Assembly: GCF_964656455.1 (NCBI RefSeq) | Contig: NC_135718.1 | Coordinates: 48,112,014-48,176,013, forward strand | DNA: 64,000 nt | Direction of reading: 5' to 3' | Origin: Halichoerus grypus | Taxonomy: Eukaryota; Chordata; Mammalia; Carnivora; Phocidae | Shown here: positions 44,990-55,149 of the stretch, piece by piece | Numbering within the stretch: the first letter of the stretch is position 1 | Layout: every line of letters starts with the position of its first letter | Made by a program: the position numbers and the translations under genes | Notes under the pieces: model-generated | What the model was told of the DNA's origin: nothing | Databases searched by the model: none | The model's input: the letters and a program-made list of their open reading frames with translations, nothing else

Positions 44990-45390
44990 GGGGACCAAGG
45001 CTGCCATTTAAGAAGCAAATAACCACGCAGGGAAATTTACAGTCAGATAATTGGCAGCTCAGGTGCATAGTCAAATGCAGTAAATTAAGTGCTTTCCTGT
45101 AAATCAAGTTTATGATTTGCACTGGAGATGTAATTGTTAAAACTGTTCATTTTATCCACAAATAGCAGTTGAAAGAAACCAATTTAGGAGTGACAGATTG
45201 GTTTTGATTCTAAATGTAGTGCTAAAACAGTTAATTTTAATAACATCCATTGGACAGGAGTCTGCCTGTTACTTAATATCATAGTCAACAATTTGAAAAC
45301 TGCGTGATCAGCCACTGCTGCTTCCGCTAAAAATTAATCCCATTTTTCGCCCAAATGGAGGCATTTCTCAGCAGGAAGTAGCATCTCCAC
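44990..45390. promoter_or_regulatory. Conserved non-coding element candidate (largest block)
   Basis: About 400 bp of AT-rich sequence with no recognised repeat. Motifs include CAGATAATTGGC, ATGTAATTGTTAAAAC, CAGTTAATTTTAATAAC, AAAATTAATCCC and GACAGATTGGTTTTG. It is flanked by GC-rich DNA on both sides. No frame above background. Enhancer-like role inferred only. Confidence 0.45.
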
Positions 45391-45394
45391 GCAG

Positions 45395-46100
45395 GAGGGC
45401 TTTCCTCATTCACGAGGTTCCGGCCTTCCCACACTGTGGAAGCAGGGCCACAAAAAGGTCAGCCCGTAGCTGCAACAGAAGGCACACGTCCCGGAATACT
45501 GGGACGGAAAGGGACCCTTCCCGGGACCGGAGTGCCCTGGATGGCAAGCAGGAGCTCAGTCCTCTGCTTGTGCCTGCACGCCTCTGGTGATGGAGTGCTC
45601 ACTCTCACTCATGACTCCTTTCTCCCGGGGGCATCTCTGAAACTGCGGAGATGGCAACTCCAGTTTCCACGGTCCAGCCCACCAGTAACTGGAAGGCAAC
45701 AGTCCCCAGGTGTCCGCCCCTCCTGTGTGGCTTCTTTTCCTTCCCTGGGTCGTACCTGCCCGGCCCACCCCCGAGGCAGCATGCTGTGCCAGAGGGTCTT
45801 GGACACCGATGGGTAGCTAGTGGGTCCTTCTGAATGAACAGGACAAAAATCTTATCTTCTGCACTTGTCACCAACCTCCTTGTCATCTCAAGACACACAC
45901 CCCCGTCCGTCAATGTCCAACGTTGGTTTGTGGTGTCCAGGACTGGACCTGCTATTTTTGTCATAAGCTAATTTGGGTCCCAAGCACACAGAGGGCCTCC
46001 AGCTTCCCAGGACCTCCCCGTTTGGCTAAGGGGAGCCCATGAGTTGCTTTAGCGGCTCACTCTGATCATGAGCCGTATCCCTGAGCTCTGCTCTTAAGGA
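45395..46100. other. No gene or recognised repeat
   Basis: The 126-codon plus frame 45436-45816 and the 119-codon minus frame 45605-45964 overlap. No product. Confidence 0.4.
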
Positions 46101-46104
46101 GTCC

Positions 46105-46262
46105 GAGCTTCTCAAACTTGAACACATCAAAACCATCTGGAGGGCTAGTAAAAACAGAGTGCCTGGCCCCCACCCCGAGAGATTCCAGTTCAGTAGGTCT
46201 GGACAGAGCCAGGGAATCTGCATTTCTATCAAGCTCTCGGGTGTACTGATGCTGTCAGCCCA
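46105..46262 (+). mobile_element. MER5A-like hAT fossil
   Basis: GAGCTTCTCAAACTTGAACACATCAAAACCATCTGGAGGGC, TAGTAAAAACAGAGTGCCTGGCCCC, TTCCAGTTCAGTAGGTCTGG, GGGAATCTGCATTTCTATCAAGCTC and ACTGATGCTGTC. The strand label is relative only. Confidence 0.8.
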
Positions 46263-46284
46263 CAAATCTCATCCGAGTGGCACC

Positions 46285-46380
46285 GATGTAACGGATCCGT
46301 ATTATCAACACCACCAACCCGCTACAGACGAGGAAGCTGGGGCCCAGAGAGGCGAGACCCGGAGGGGAGCACAAACAGCC
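46285..46380 (-). repeat. MIR scrap
   Basis: CAGACGAGGAAGCTGGGGCCCAGAGAGGCG resembles the inverted MIR core. Confidence 0.45.
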
Positions 46381-46499
46381 TCCCTGGACACCAAAGCAGC
46401 AGCTCCCCCGCAGACTCATTGTCTCCCAAAGCATTCCTGGAGCTCCGGATTCCCAGCAAGGAAGACACACAAATCAGCCCATTTACCCAGCTTTCGTTC

Positions 46500-46790
46500 A
46501 ATAATTTCAAGAGGTATTAAAAAGGGAAACTTCCGTAAAAGAAGGAAAAGCCTGTTCATTTTCATGGCCACCACTTGGAGGAATGGTTTTCTGAAGTCTA
46601 GGCAACCGCTTGTAAGAGTCTATTATAAAGGGAAGTCTAAATCACATTTATGGCTCATACTGTAAGGCAAATGTAGGTATTAAAATTGTTCCTTTTAAAT
46701 GATAAACACCCACTGAAATGGCGCAATAGAGCCACATCAGAGACTGTTTTCACCCAAAACAAACTGACTTAGGAAAGGCCGTAAATAGCA
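46500..46790. promoter_or_regulatory. Conserved non-coding element candidate
   Basis: AT-rich block without recognised repeat: TTCATTTTCATGGCC, TCACATTTATGGC, TTTTAAATGATAAACACCC (forkhead-like TAAACA). The neighbouring block 47020-47195 may be part of the same element. Confidence 0.35.
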
Positions 46791-46794
46791 TATT

Positions 46795-47015
46795 TGACTG
46801 CAGACCCCATCACTGCTGTTGATCTAAGGAGGGAGGAGGGAGGGGGCGATGCAGAGAAGCTAGCACGGGAAGACCAGGTCTGTCTCAGCAACGTGCAGCA
46901 CCTCGATGGGCCCAGTCTTCTCCAAGGCCTGAGAGGTGGGATTTCTCCCCAGAAGGGACCCTGGCTCCTTGTTTTCTTGCCTGGTTTTAGAGACCAGGGC
47001 CTCCATTTTACTGTG
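46795..47015. other. No feature
   Basis: GC-richer spacer between two AT-rich blocks. The 102-codon minus frame 46769-47077 extends into the AT-rich block and is not a recognisable product. Confidence 0.35.
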
Positions 47016-47019
47016 CATA

Positions 47020-47195
47020 TCACAATTGTTGTGCTTTTGATTTTGAGAGGGAAGTAATAGAAAAAATAGTTAATCACCCATTCATAATCTCTTAAACATT
47101 ATTTTCAAGCTGATAGTTGCAAAACAAAATGCAATCTTTCTAGCATCTTCAAGCAATTACTTGTCATTTTCCCAGTTTCCATAATAAAAGGAAAT
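47020..47195. promoter_or_regulatory. Conserved non-coding element candidate
   Basis: CACAATTGTTGTG (SOX-type ACAATTGT core in a palindrome), AGTTAATCACCCATTCATAATC, CAAGCAATTACTTG and TTTCCATAATAAAAGG. The string CAAGCAATTACTTG (47150-47163) is close to a palindrome around an NK-type CAATTA core. Confidence 0.4.
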
Positions 47196-47199
47196 TAGG

Positions 47200-47555
47200 C
47201 TGGGGGGGGGGCCTCAGGGGGAGGGTGTAAACTCCCGACTTTGACTTTTGAGAAGATGAAGGGCAGACTTAAAGTAAGTCCTGCCCAGGTTTTCCTATCA
47301 CGAAAGAAGACAAATGCCAAGCCAGGCCAAGTGATGGGAATGGGGGTGGGGGCTTCTCTTGGCCCACCCCCAAATAAAATGTAATGTGGGTCTAATTACC
47401 TGAGCTTTGTTAAGCAAACTTGCTTCTGCCCACCCCCTGAGGGAATTCAGGGGACATATCCACCTCTCTCTCTTGGCCTAAAGCAACTCAGTAAATGAGG
47501 AGTCATAGCCAGGAGCCAATTTACCTCTTCTGATCATCATAGTGAGGGCTTAATT
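47200..47555. other. No gene; G10 run
   Basis: G10 at 47202-47211. Otherwise unrecognised. Confidence 0.4.
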
Positions 47556-47559
47556 CATG

Positions 47560-47756
47560 ATGGATGGATGGATGGATGGATGGATGGATCCATCGATCGA
47601 TCGATGATTAGATGGATGATTGGATGGTTGGATGGATGGTTGGATGGATGGATGGTTGGGTGGGTGGATGGATGGATGGACGGATGGATGCATGCATGCA
47701 TGCATAGAAGGATGGATGGATCGAAGGATGAATGGATGGACAGATGGATGGACAAA
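47560..47756 (+). repeat. GGAT tetranucleotide array with palindromic inserts
   Basis: About 50 GGAT/GGTT-type tetramers. It contains a perfect 16 bp palindrome CATCGATCGATCGATG (47591-47606) and a perfect 18 bp palindrome of ATGC repeats (47688-47705). His/Pro/Ser-type open frames on the minus strand are by-products. Confidence 0.95.
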
Positions 47757-47759
47757 TAA

Positions 47760-48045
47760 ATGAAAATAGACACTGTTTCTTGAGATTTCTTCCATGCTGA
47801 GACAAAGCTTCTCAAACTCAGTGTGAAAACACCACATTTTTCATTTCCAATCAATTCATTTTCTAATCTGTTAAAGATACTTTTTGTTAAAGATACTTTT
47901 ATAAAACAAGCTAAAATGTCATGGTAATGCTATGTTGCTGAACAAGTTTCCAACTCTTCCTCTCAATTTCTGTAATCAATAGTGTGAGGATGGTGCTGGT
48001 CCCAGGCCAGGCTTGGAGCAGAACTGCCCTTGGGCTCACCACAGA
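47760..48045. other. AT-rich, 16 bp tandem duplication
   Basis: GTTAAAGATACTTTT occurs twice back to back at 47870-47885 and 47886-47901. No repeat family recognised. Confidence 0.5.
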
Positions 48046-48049
48046 GCAA

Positions 48050-48245
48050 GTCACACATGCTAATCGCCCCCTTCCCCCAGCCACTCTCTGAGGTGGATGC
48101 TTCTATCCCTACATTCCAGATGGGGAACCTGTGGCCCAGGGAGGGTTAGTGAGTTACCAATTTCCAAAAGCTAACAGCTAGAAAGCTAAACTTTATACTC
48201 AGATCCATTAGGTTCCAAGCCTTTGTATTTGCCCGACTTGGGGCT
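48050..48245 (-). repeat. MIR SINE, diverged
   Basis: ATTCCAGATGGGGAACCTGTGGCCCAGGGAGGGTTAGTGAG followed by AAAGCTAACAGCTAGAAAGC. Confidence 0.65.
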
Positions 48246-48249
48246 CCAC

Positions 48250-49145
48250 AGATGGCCTCTAAGGGTGGGGCGAAGAAACACCCCCAGCTAGGATGTGGGT
48301 AGGGACACTGTCAGGAGTTAGGAGAGGAGAGGGATGCTAAGCAGGAGGCAGGACCCCCAGGATCCAAAGGCAGGAGTGTGCATGGTGTAGGACAAGGACC
48401 ATGGGGGACCCAGAGAAGGTGGGGAGAGGGGACGGGAGCCTCCCCTCAGGCGGGCCTGGTGGCTCGTATCCCTGGGCAGCTGGGCAGACAGTGGCCCTCA
48501 GCCCAGAGCAGGGAGTGGGGAAAGAAGTGGGCACTGGAGTCGCTCCCTGCGCTTGACCCTCGCTGTGGAGCCCGGGTTTCGCATTTTGAAACCCATGGAG
48601 CAGTACTTGGCATTAAAAAAAAATGTAAATCTGACAGAAGACACTCCCGTCCTAGTATTTCTCCTTTATAAGAGTTTAAGAGACTAGAGGGGTCAGAGCA
48701 GCTTCTGCTCCTGCTGAGCTGCTTCTGTGAAGCTTCGAGCGCGGAGCGAGCGCGGAGGGCCAAGGGCGCAGGGCAGCGTGTTCACAGAGGCGGGAATGAA
48801 AGGGAGGACCAGGGAGGACGTGCCGGCTGACCCTGCCGCGCCAGCCGTGCTCCCGCAGGCCCCGAGCACACAGCAGGACGCAGCAGGGCCTCCCGAGGCC
48901 TCCGGCAAGACGCACAGACATGGTCAGGCTGGAAATGCAAGTTCAGTATCTCCTCTCTCAGAGGGGGAGCAGCTCGTCCCTCTGCTCCTGGACACCCATC
49001 CAGCTCTGTCATTTAAAGGTTCTTCAAGGAGGGGCCTCACACACCCAGAAAGCAGGGTCTTCCACGCCCCCACCCCCCAGGCAAATGCCCTGATCCAAAA
49101 CTCCAGAACCTCCTCCCGTTCTCTAATGGCAAGGCAGTTCAACTA
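48250..49145. other. No gene; CpG-richer patch
   Basis: 48725-48900 has clustered CpG (GAGCGCGGAGCGAGCGCGGAGGG), and open frames cross it on both strands. It is too short and isolated to call a CpG island by eye, and no exon was recognised. Confidence 0.35.
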
Positions 49146-49149
49146 ATAT

Positions 49150-49405
49150 TGAGTGAGGTCTTCTCAGACCAGGGTCTGGGCTAGGGATGGAAATTCCAAG
49201 ATGTAGGACATCCAACTCTGGCCCCCAGGATGCTCTCAATCGGGGCAAAACAGGGTTGCACCACAGAGAGATGAATGTTTTGATAGAGGGAAGCCCAAGG
49301 TTATGGGTACCCAGAGGAGAGGCCTCGACCCAGCCAGGAAGGGTGGTCAAGGAAGGCTTCCTGGAGGAAGAAGGCATACCTGAAGCGAGCCCTCCCTGAG
49401 CAAAG
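49150..49405 (+). repeat. Old interspersed repeat, unnamed module
   Basis: GGGTCTGGGCTAGGGATGG, CCCCAGGATGCTCTCAATCGGGG and GTGGTCAAGGAAGGCTTCCTGGAGGAAG match the order seen near 18185 and 59770. Confidence 0.45.
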
Positions 49406-49489
49406 GAGGGAGGGTGGCAAACACATACGTAACAGTAACAACAACTTTGAATGAAAGACTCCATTTTGCTTTCCTGATCAAGAGGAAGA

Positions 49490-49610
49490 GAATTTTCATA
49501 GTTTCTTGGAGCTGGAGTCCGAAGCCCCTTATTTCTGAAAAAGGAGACTGAAGTTCAGAGGGGTGAGGTGCTACGCCTGAGGTCACACAGCAAGCTGTTG
49601 GGGGTGGGGG
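49490..49610 (-). repeat. MIR fragment
   Basis: TTTCTGAAAAAGGAGACTGAAGTTCAGAGGGG and GCCTGAGGTCACACAGCAAGC. Confidence 0.65.
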
Positions 49611-49614
49611 AGGG

Positions 49615-50220
49615 TGGGTCAGAGGCTCTCCCAGCGGCCCCACATCCTGTGACTTGAGCTATGCTCTTCCCCAGCCAGGCATCACCTTGCAGAAAGTAGA
49701 GAGAGGGCTGTGGAGAGAGCAGAGGGACCACTCTACCCTCCACCCGTTGGACTTGCTCCCAGGAGCTCCCCTGAGGGAAGGCAATTCAAGGGGGCCGGCT
49801 AGTCCCTCAAGATCCCCCGGGACCACATCTGCCTAGTGAGACACAGGGAAGCAGGGCAGAAGCAAGGCACGATCTTAAGGTCCCTCAGGGAAACAGGAGG
49901 CTCTGGCGTCCCAACATCGCCCCCCACTCGCCTGCCCCCCTTCTCCACAGCCACCCCCAGGGGCCGGAAGGGCACTGCCGACTCCCACTGGGCTCTCCTT
50001 TCCCCTCGGGGAAATCCCAGCACATGACCCATTTGTAAACTGGCTACTGGGCCTGCCTCAGAGGTGGGGGGAGACCCTCAGAGGCAAACTGGCTGGACAC
50101 GGGCATCAGGCAACCCATTCCAGCCAGGAGGCCCCACTTCTCTGGGCTGTGTGGCCCTGGGGGAGTCAGTAATCACAGCACCCAGAGTCCAACAATAGCA
50201 GCAGCTGACTCGAAGGCCTG
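49615..50220. other. No gene or recognised repeat
   Basis: Unique-looking. Confidence 0.4.
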
Positions 50221-50224
50221 AGAA

Positions 50225-50425
50225 GCTGCCTTCAGACAGCAATGCACCTGACCCCCACAGCCCTGCCAGGCAGGTGCCCCTGGCACCATCCCCATTGCAC
50301 AGAAGAGGACACTGAGGCTCGGAGACGGGAGGTCACTTGCCCCAGGCCCCAGAAGTGGGGAGTGCCAGAGCTGGGCATTGAACCCAGCATTTTCACCCTC
50401 TTGATCTCAGTTCCCTGGCCCTGAA
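50225..50425 (-). repeat. MIR SINE
   Basis: CCCATTGCACAGAAGAGGACACTGAGGCTCGGAGACGGG, CACTTGCCCCAGGCCC and CATTGAACCCAGCATTTTCACC. Confidence 0.75.
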
Positions 50426-50429
50426 GAAT

Positions 50430-51420
50430 GGGGCCGACCACCTCCTGGGGCTGGGGAGGTAAAGGGTCTGGTCCAGGCACTCAGTGCTGTTGGGGACCCA
50501 AGCCCGGGAGAGACAGGAGCACCTGTGCTGGACAGGGCGCACAGAGAGAGAGGGTAAGGCCCCGACAGAGCGGGGGCGAAGAGCAGATGGGACCCAGGGG
50601 AGGGCGGGCCGGCACCACGGGGCACCAGGCCCGCAGGGACACCCAGAGGAAAGAGCATTCTATCCAAGGGGATTCTGAGAAGCAGGGCAGGCCGTGAGGC
50701 CGAGCCTTGAAGGGCAGGCAGGTGGGTCCAACCCACAGGGGCTGCAGGTGGGCAGCACGGGCCAGAGACAGCATGTGCACGCACTGGGGGGTGAGATGCT
50801 ATAGCTGTACGAAACACTTTACTTCTGGAGCTCCTGGCCCCAGGATGAGGGCAATGACACTGGAAAGGGGAAAAAGCAATGGCCGCACTTCTGGAACATG
50901 TACATGCTAGGCACCGTGCCAGGGACTTGCCATGCACGATGTCATTTAGTCCTCACCTGGGCGAGAGGGAGGCTGGATGACTTGCCCCATCTGACCGGGG
51001 AGGAGCCTGCAACCAGCTCCGCCAGAGGTTTGCAAAGATGACCCATCCCTGCAAAAGCGAGCTGCTGCATCTCTCTCCAGACGCTCCACCCCTGTCAGCA
51101 CCACTTGGTCTGGTCGGGGAGGAAGGGGTCCCACAGAGGCAGGCTGGCCCAGAGCCCCGTGTCGGGCAGGGCAACTAGGTCATTCATCCAGCTAACATCT
51201 TCTGAGGCTCTGATCCTTGCTGGCCCCGGGCCCAGCAGCTGTGCAGCCTAGTCCAAGCGCCTGCATCCTTTGGTCTTCGTGAAAGGGCTGGGCCAGATCA
51301 CCTCATTCAGTCACTCACGGAGGGCAGCCCAGACCACAGGACCCAGGCCCCGCTCTCAGACTTTATTCTGTACCGGCGCAATGCCGATAGTAGTCCCAGC
51401 ATGCGGGACGATCACAAACC
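50430..51420. other. No gene; short MIR-type tail
   Basis: 50890-50970 (CATGTACATGCTAGGCACCGTGCCAGGGACTTGCC ... GTCATTTAGTCCTCACC) is inverted MIR. The 176-codon minus frame 50407-50937 runs through it and is proline/alanine/serine-rich without a domain. Confidence 0.45.
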
Positions 51421-51424
51421 GGGT

Positions 51425-51875
51425 GAGTTAAAACAACAGAAATGTATTCTCTCGTAGAGTTCTGGGGCCAGAAGTCTGAAATTAAGGTGTCAGCGGGGCT
51501 TTGTTCCCTCCAAGGCTCTAAGGAAGAACCTTGGCTTCCGCTGGCATCTGGTCGTGTCCACCAGTCCCCAGGGCTCCCTGGGCTTCCGGCAGCATAACCA
51601 CAACATCTGCCTCTGCCTCTATATGGGATTCATCCCTGTGCACCCCCCGTGTCTTCAACTCTCTCTCTCCTTATAACCACACCGGGCATCAGATTTACAG
51701 CCCCTCCTGGCCCACTATGGCCTCCCCGGATCCAGGAGGACTTCATCTTAATCTGCATACATCTCCATAGACCCTGATTTCCACATTGCCAGGTACCAGG
51801 GGGTCAGGATTGCAACATATCTCCCTTTTTGGAGGAGGTGAAGGGAAACAATTCAACCAACAACACTCTGGCTCC
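51425..51875 (-). mobile_element. MLT1-like MaLR LTR
   Basis: GTTAAAACAACAGAAATGTATTCTCTCGTAGAGTTCTGGGGCCAGAAGTC, AATTAAGGTGTCAGCGGGGC, and at the far end CAGGTACCAGGGGGTCAGGATTGCAACATATC ... CAATTCAACCAAC. Inverted orientation, non-coding. Confidence 0.75.
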
Positions 51876-51959
51876 ATCCTGGCCCCAAGAGTCTCGGTTT
51901 CCTGGTGGGATGGGTGGAGCCCAGCTTGGTGGTCCAGAGACCTGGGTTCCCTAGCTTCC

Positions 51960-52110
51960 CATGTGACCTTATTTATTCATGCATTCAACTAACACTTACT
52001 GCATACCTACCATGTACCAGAAACTGTACTGAGCACTGAGGTGTGCCCTAGTCCACAATGGCCCAGTGGGAAGGCCGACGATAAAGAAATTAACAAGTCA
52101 TCTGTCCTCC
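51960..52110 (-). repeat. MIR/old repeat head
   Basis: TTATTCATGCATTCAACTAACACTTACTGCATACCTACCATGTACCAGAAACTGTACTGAGCAC. Confidence 0.6.
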
Positions 52111-52159
52111 AAGCCTCAGTTTCCCAAAGCTTATCCTGAGACACTCTCTGGTGTAACTG

Positions 52160-52315
52160 ATGAAGCCTGTACCATGTAGCAGAAAAAGAATATGCCAGGA
52201 GTTAAGAGATCTCCGTGCCCCTAACTGGATGTGTGATCTTGGGCAAGTCACTTCACTTCTCTGTGCCTTGGATCTGGGAAATGGAAATGTTGCGATCTCA
52301 TATTCACTTAAAAAT
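52160..52315 (+). repeat. MIR SINE
   Basis: AACTGGATGTGTGATCTTGGGCAAGTCACTTCACTTCTCTGTGCC. Confidence 0.85.
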
Positions 52316-52429
52316 ATATCATCTATTCTTTATCACCGAGAACATGCATGAGTCTGAGTGCATGAGGTCTGCGCCCACCATAAGCACTTTTAAGGATCCT
52401 CTGCTCCTCTGTGTCTCTAAAACCTGACC

Positions 52430-52600
52430 CCACAGCCTCCCTATCAGCTTTCCTGCCTCAGGACATTTGCACACACTGGTTCTTCCACCCAGAATTATCA
52501 TCTCTGGCTCTCTTCTTTGTCTGGATGATCCTTTAAAACCTCTTCAGTTAACTCTCCCAGCTCCTACTTTACTTCAGACAGAAATAGCTTCCTCCTCTGT
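52430..52600 (+). repeat. L2 fragment
   Basis: GCTTTCCTGCCTCAGGACATTTGCACACACTGGTTCTTCCACCCAGAATTATC and AGATAGCTTCCTCCT-like end. Confidence 0.6.
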
Positions 52601-52604
52601 AGGA

Positions 52605-52627
52605 TGTGTGTGTGTGTGTGTGTGTGT
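52605..52627 (+). repeat. TG microsatellite
   Basis: About 11 TG units. Confidence 0.95.
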
Positions 52628-52786
52628 ATTTAACTGATTTTTAAATAAAAGTAAAAATGCCTCTGATAAAAATTTTGAACTTTTCATAAAGGTAGAAAAT
52701 AAAAAGGAAGTCTCACCTCCCACACAGACCCCCCTTAATACCCAAACTAGCCTCTGCTAACATTTTGTGTGTTCTTCCAGGAAAAA

Positions 52787-52861
<75 letters not shown>
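52787..52861 (+). repeat. Compound TA/TG/TA microsatellite
   Basis: AT repeat, then about 9 TG units, then about 22 TA units. A TA run this long is prone to cruciform extrusion and length variation. Confidence 0.95.
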
Positions 52862-52863
<2 letters not shown>

Positions 52864-52864
52864 C

Positions 52865-53090
52865 ATAATACTAATAGCTAATGAGGACTTACTCTGGGTC
52901 CAGTCCTGTTCATGCTTTATGTGTTAACCCAGTGAATCCTCACAACAACCCGATGATCAGGTGCTATTATTAGCTCCATTTGACAGCTGAGGTAATTAAA
53001 CCCAGAGAGGTTAAGCGACTTCCCCAAGTCACGCAGCTGCCTAGCAGCAGAGCAGAAACTCACACTCAGTGGGCTGTGCCAAAGGCCATG
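52865..53090 (-). repeat. MIR SINE
   Basis: TAATAGCTAATGAGGACTTACTCTGGG, GAATCCTCACAACAACCCGATGATCAGGTGCTATTATTAGC, CCCAGAGAGGTTAAGCGAC and TCACGCAGCTGCC. Confidence 0.9.
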
Positions 53091-53539
53091 CTTTCGACTG
53101 TCCTTTTTTTACACCCAAATGTGTTCATATATACACTGCTCTGCTCCTTGCTTTATTTTGCTGAAAGTGCATCTCTGAATCTCTCCATATCAGCACAAAA
53201 ACAGCTCCCGCATTCTCTCCTGCAGCCACTGGGCACGGCAGCACCGCGTCTTCTAGCCTCAGCCCCCTGATGGACGTGTTGGTTGCTCCTAGTTGCTGCT
53301 ACAAACATCTCTGTGTTAACTCGAGCTCGCGTCCTATCTCTAGCTCAGTACACTTTTGCAAGCACATCTGTGGAATGTGGCCCTGGGACAGCTGGACCAA
53401 AGGGCATGGGCTTTTCAAATGTCGATAGATGCGGCCCCATCGCCCTCCACAGGGTCGGGCAAGTTTGCACTTTCACCAAAGGGGTAATGCCCACAGTGCC
53501 TTGCACCCACTTCTCCTAGCATACCTGAAGCGGGTGTTG

Positions 53540-54395
53540 GTCCATCAGGGTCCCTCCCCAATGTGGGCTCCCTTGGCAGGGGGGAGACTTGGACCAAGTT
53601 GTGGAAATGTTGATGGAAGAACAGGATCTTTTAAGCAAAACTATCTAGAGTCTGTTTCATTTAACGAACAGTAAGAATTTCGTTGGCACCTATTGTATGC
53701 TCTGTTTGGGTACAGGGAGCAGAAACTAACCAGAATTCTCAAAGTCAAGAGCCTGCAGGGGCCAGGCAGGCTGCACAGAGGAGGGACTTGGGCTAGGCGA
53801 AGGTGATGCTAGGGAGGGTGGCCAGAACACCGGGCTGTGAGCCAGGGCTTATGATTTTTCCAGAAAGCCAGAAACCTGGATTTTTAGGTGAATTTGCCCT
53901 GATGCTGAGCAGAATACCTGGCCCTTGAGGACTTCATATTTCTTAAGTGAATAAAGAAAAGAATGAATGAGTTTGGGTTTGTCTTCTTTCTTCTGCAGCT
54001 CAGCCTGGAAGAGGGACCTGCCTCTCCAGTAAGACATGCAAGGCCCTGGCCTCACTCTGGGCAGGTGGGCAGGGCAAGGCCCAGGCTTCCTGCCCTCTGC
54101 ATCCCTAGCTGCAGTAGCTCCCAGAGCAGGGCCCTCTGGCAACCATTCCCGCCTGCCCCAACACGGGCACACCCCCCCCTTCAAGTAGATATGTGTCCCC
54201 CCTGGGGGCTGCAGAGGGAGGCAACTCTTCCCTGTTTTGCAAGGTAACTTTTGGGTTTAAAATCAGCTTTGTTCAGCAAAGCCCACACCCTGACCTGCCT
54301 TGTTCGTGCTCAGACCTCCTGCCTTGTTGAATTCCTCCACCACCCCCAGCAACGGCACAGGGACATGAATAAGTGAACTGAAAGAATCAGCCACT
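53540..54395. other. No gene or confident repeat
   Basis: Unique-looking. A CT-rich stretch with CTTCTGCAG (53985-53999) resembles a splice acceptor but has no supported exon. Confidence 0.4.
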
Positions 54396-54399
54396 GTAT

Positions 54400-54530
54400 G
54401 TTGAGGGACAGTCACCCTATCTCCCATCCTACCTTCAGTAAGCTTCAAGAAGGCAGGGATCATACCTCACTCCAATTATATTATCAGTCAGTAAGACTGA
54501 TGAGTGCTCAGTATGTATTCCTAATTTCCG
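54400..54530 (+). repeat. L2 3' end fragment
   Basis: TAAGCTTCAAGAAGGCAGGGATCATACC ... GATGAGTGCTCAGTATG follows the L2 end (TAAGCTCCATGAGGGCAGGGA in the family). Confidence 0.6.
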
Positions 54531-54534
54531 TGCA

Positions 54535-55145
54535 CATGCTATGGGTGATTAAGACTGATGGGGGGATACGGTGGTGCCATGGCCAGGGTGGGCGATGGAT
54601 GGGTTTGCCGACCCTTCCTCAGGAGTCATCATGCCAGGAAGCAGGGGACAGGAACAAGGTGTGCCCCTGAGGTTTGCCTTTCTAAGGGGCACCCAGAAGC
54701 TCTTGGGGCTGAAGGCACGAGGGAAGGCAGGAGTTAGACAAGCTGAGGCTGAGAGGAGGTGGGTAGCATCAGACACATTCTGAAAGGAAAATGCCGGGGC
54801 TGGAAACAGGAGCACGGGGTGCTGGGGGTGTGACTTCTACGGGCCTCAATTTCCCCACCTATAGAGTAAAGGGCATATTTAGCATGCGACATCATTTACC
54901 ATACAAACTGGGAATCTATGTTTAGATTTAACCATATGAAATTGCTATCTTGTAGGTCAAAAATAGATGGATATTGGCAATGCCTCTTCATCCAAATTCA
55001 GAATAATGACTCTGGGACACTGGGCACAAAGCAGGACTGTCCTGAGCAAACTGGGACATGCAGTCAGCCACCCCGCGGCTCGTGACCACACTGACTGTTT
55101 CTCCCCACTTACTTGTAATACAAAGCTCCCTCCCGCCCCCCAGCC
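54535..55145. other. No gene or confident repeat
   Basis: Only a MIR-like scrap at about 54825-54875 (TTTCCCCACCTATAGAGTAAAGGG). Confidence 0.4.
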
Positions 55146-55149
55146 CCTC

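Larger units (their letters stand above)
52640..53530 (-). mobile_element. Decayed LINE-1, antisense, interrupted
   Basis: 53090-53530 reads as inverted L1: CCCCTGATGGACGTGTTGGTTGCTCC, CTACAAACATCTCTG, CCAAAGGGCATGGGC and GGGCAAGTTTGCACTTTCACC. 52640-52780 (TTTTGAACTTTTCATAAAGGTAG) may be its distal part. A compound microsatellite and a MIR lie between. Confidence 0.5.

Noticed and set aside
47550..47854. His/Pro/Ser-rich peptides (minus strand)
   Set aside because: Translations of the GGAT tetranucleotide array.
48725..48900. Possible CpG island/promoter
   Set aside because: Too short, with only a small cluster of CpG and no conserved exon start recognised.
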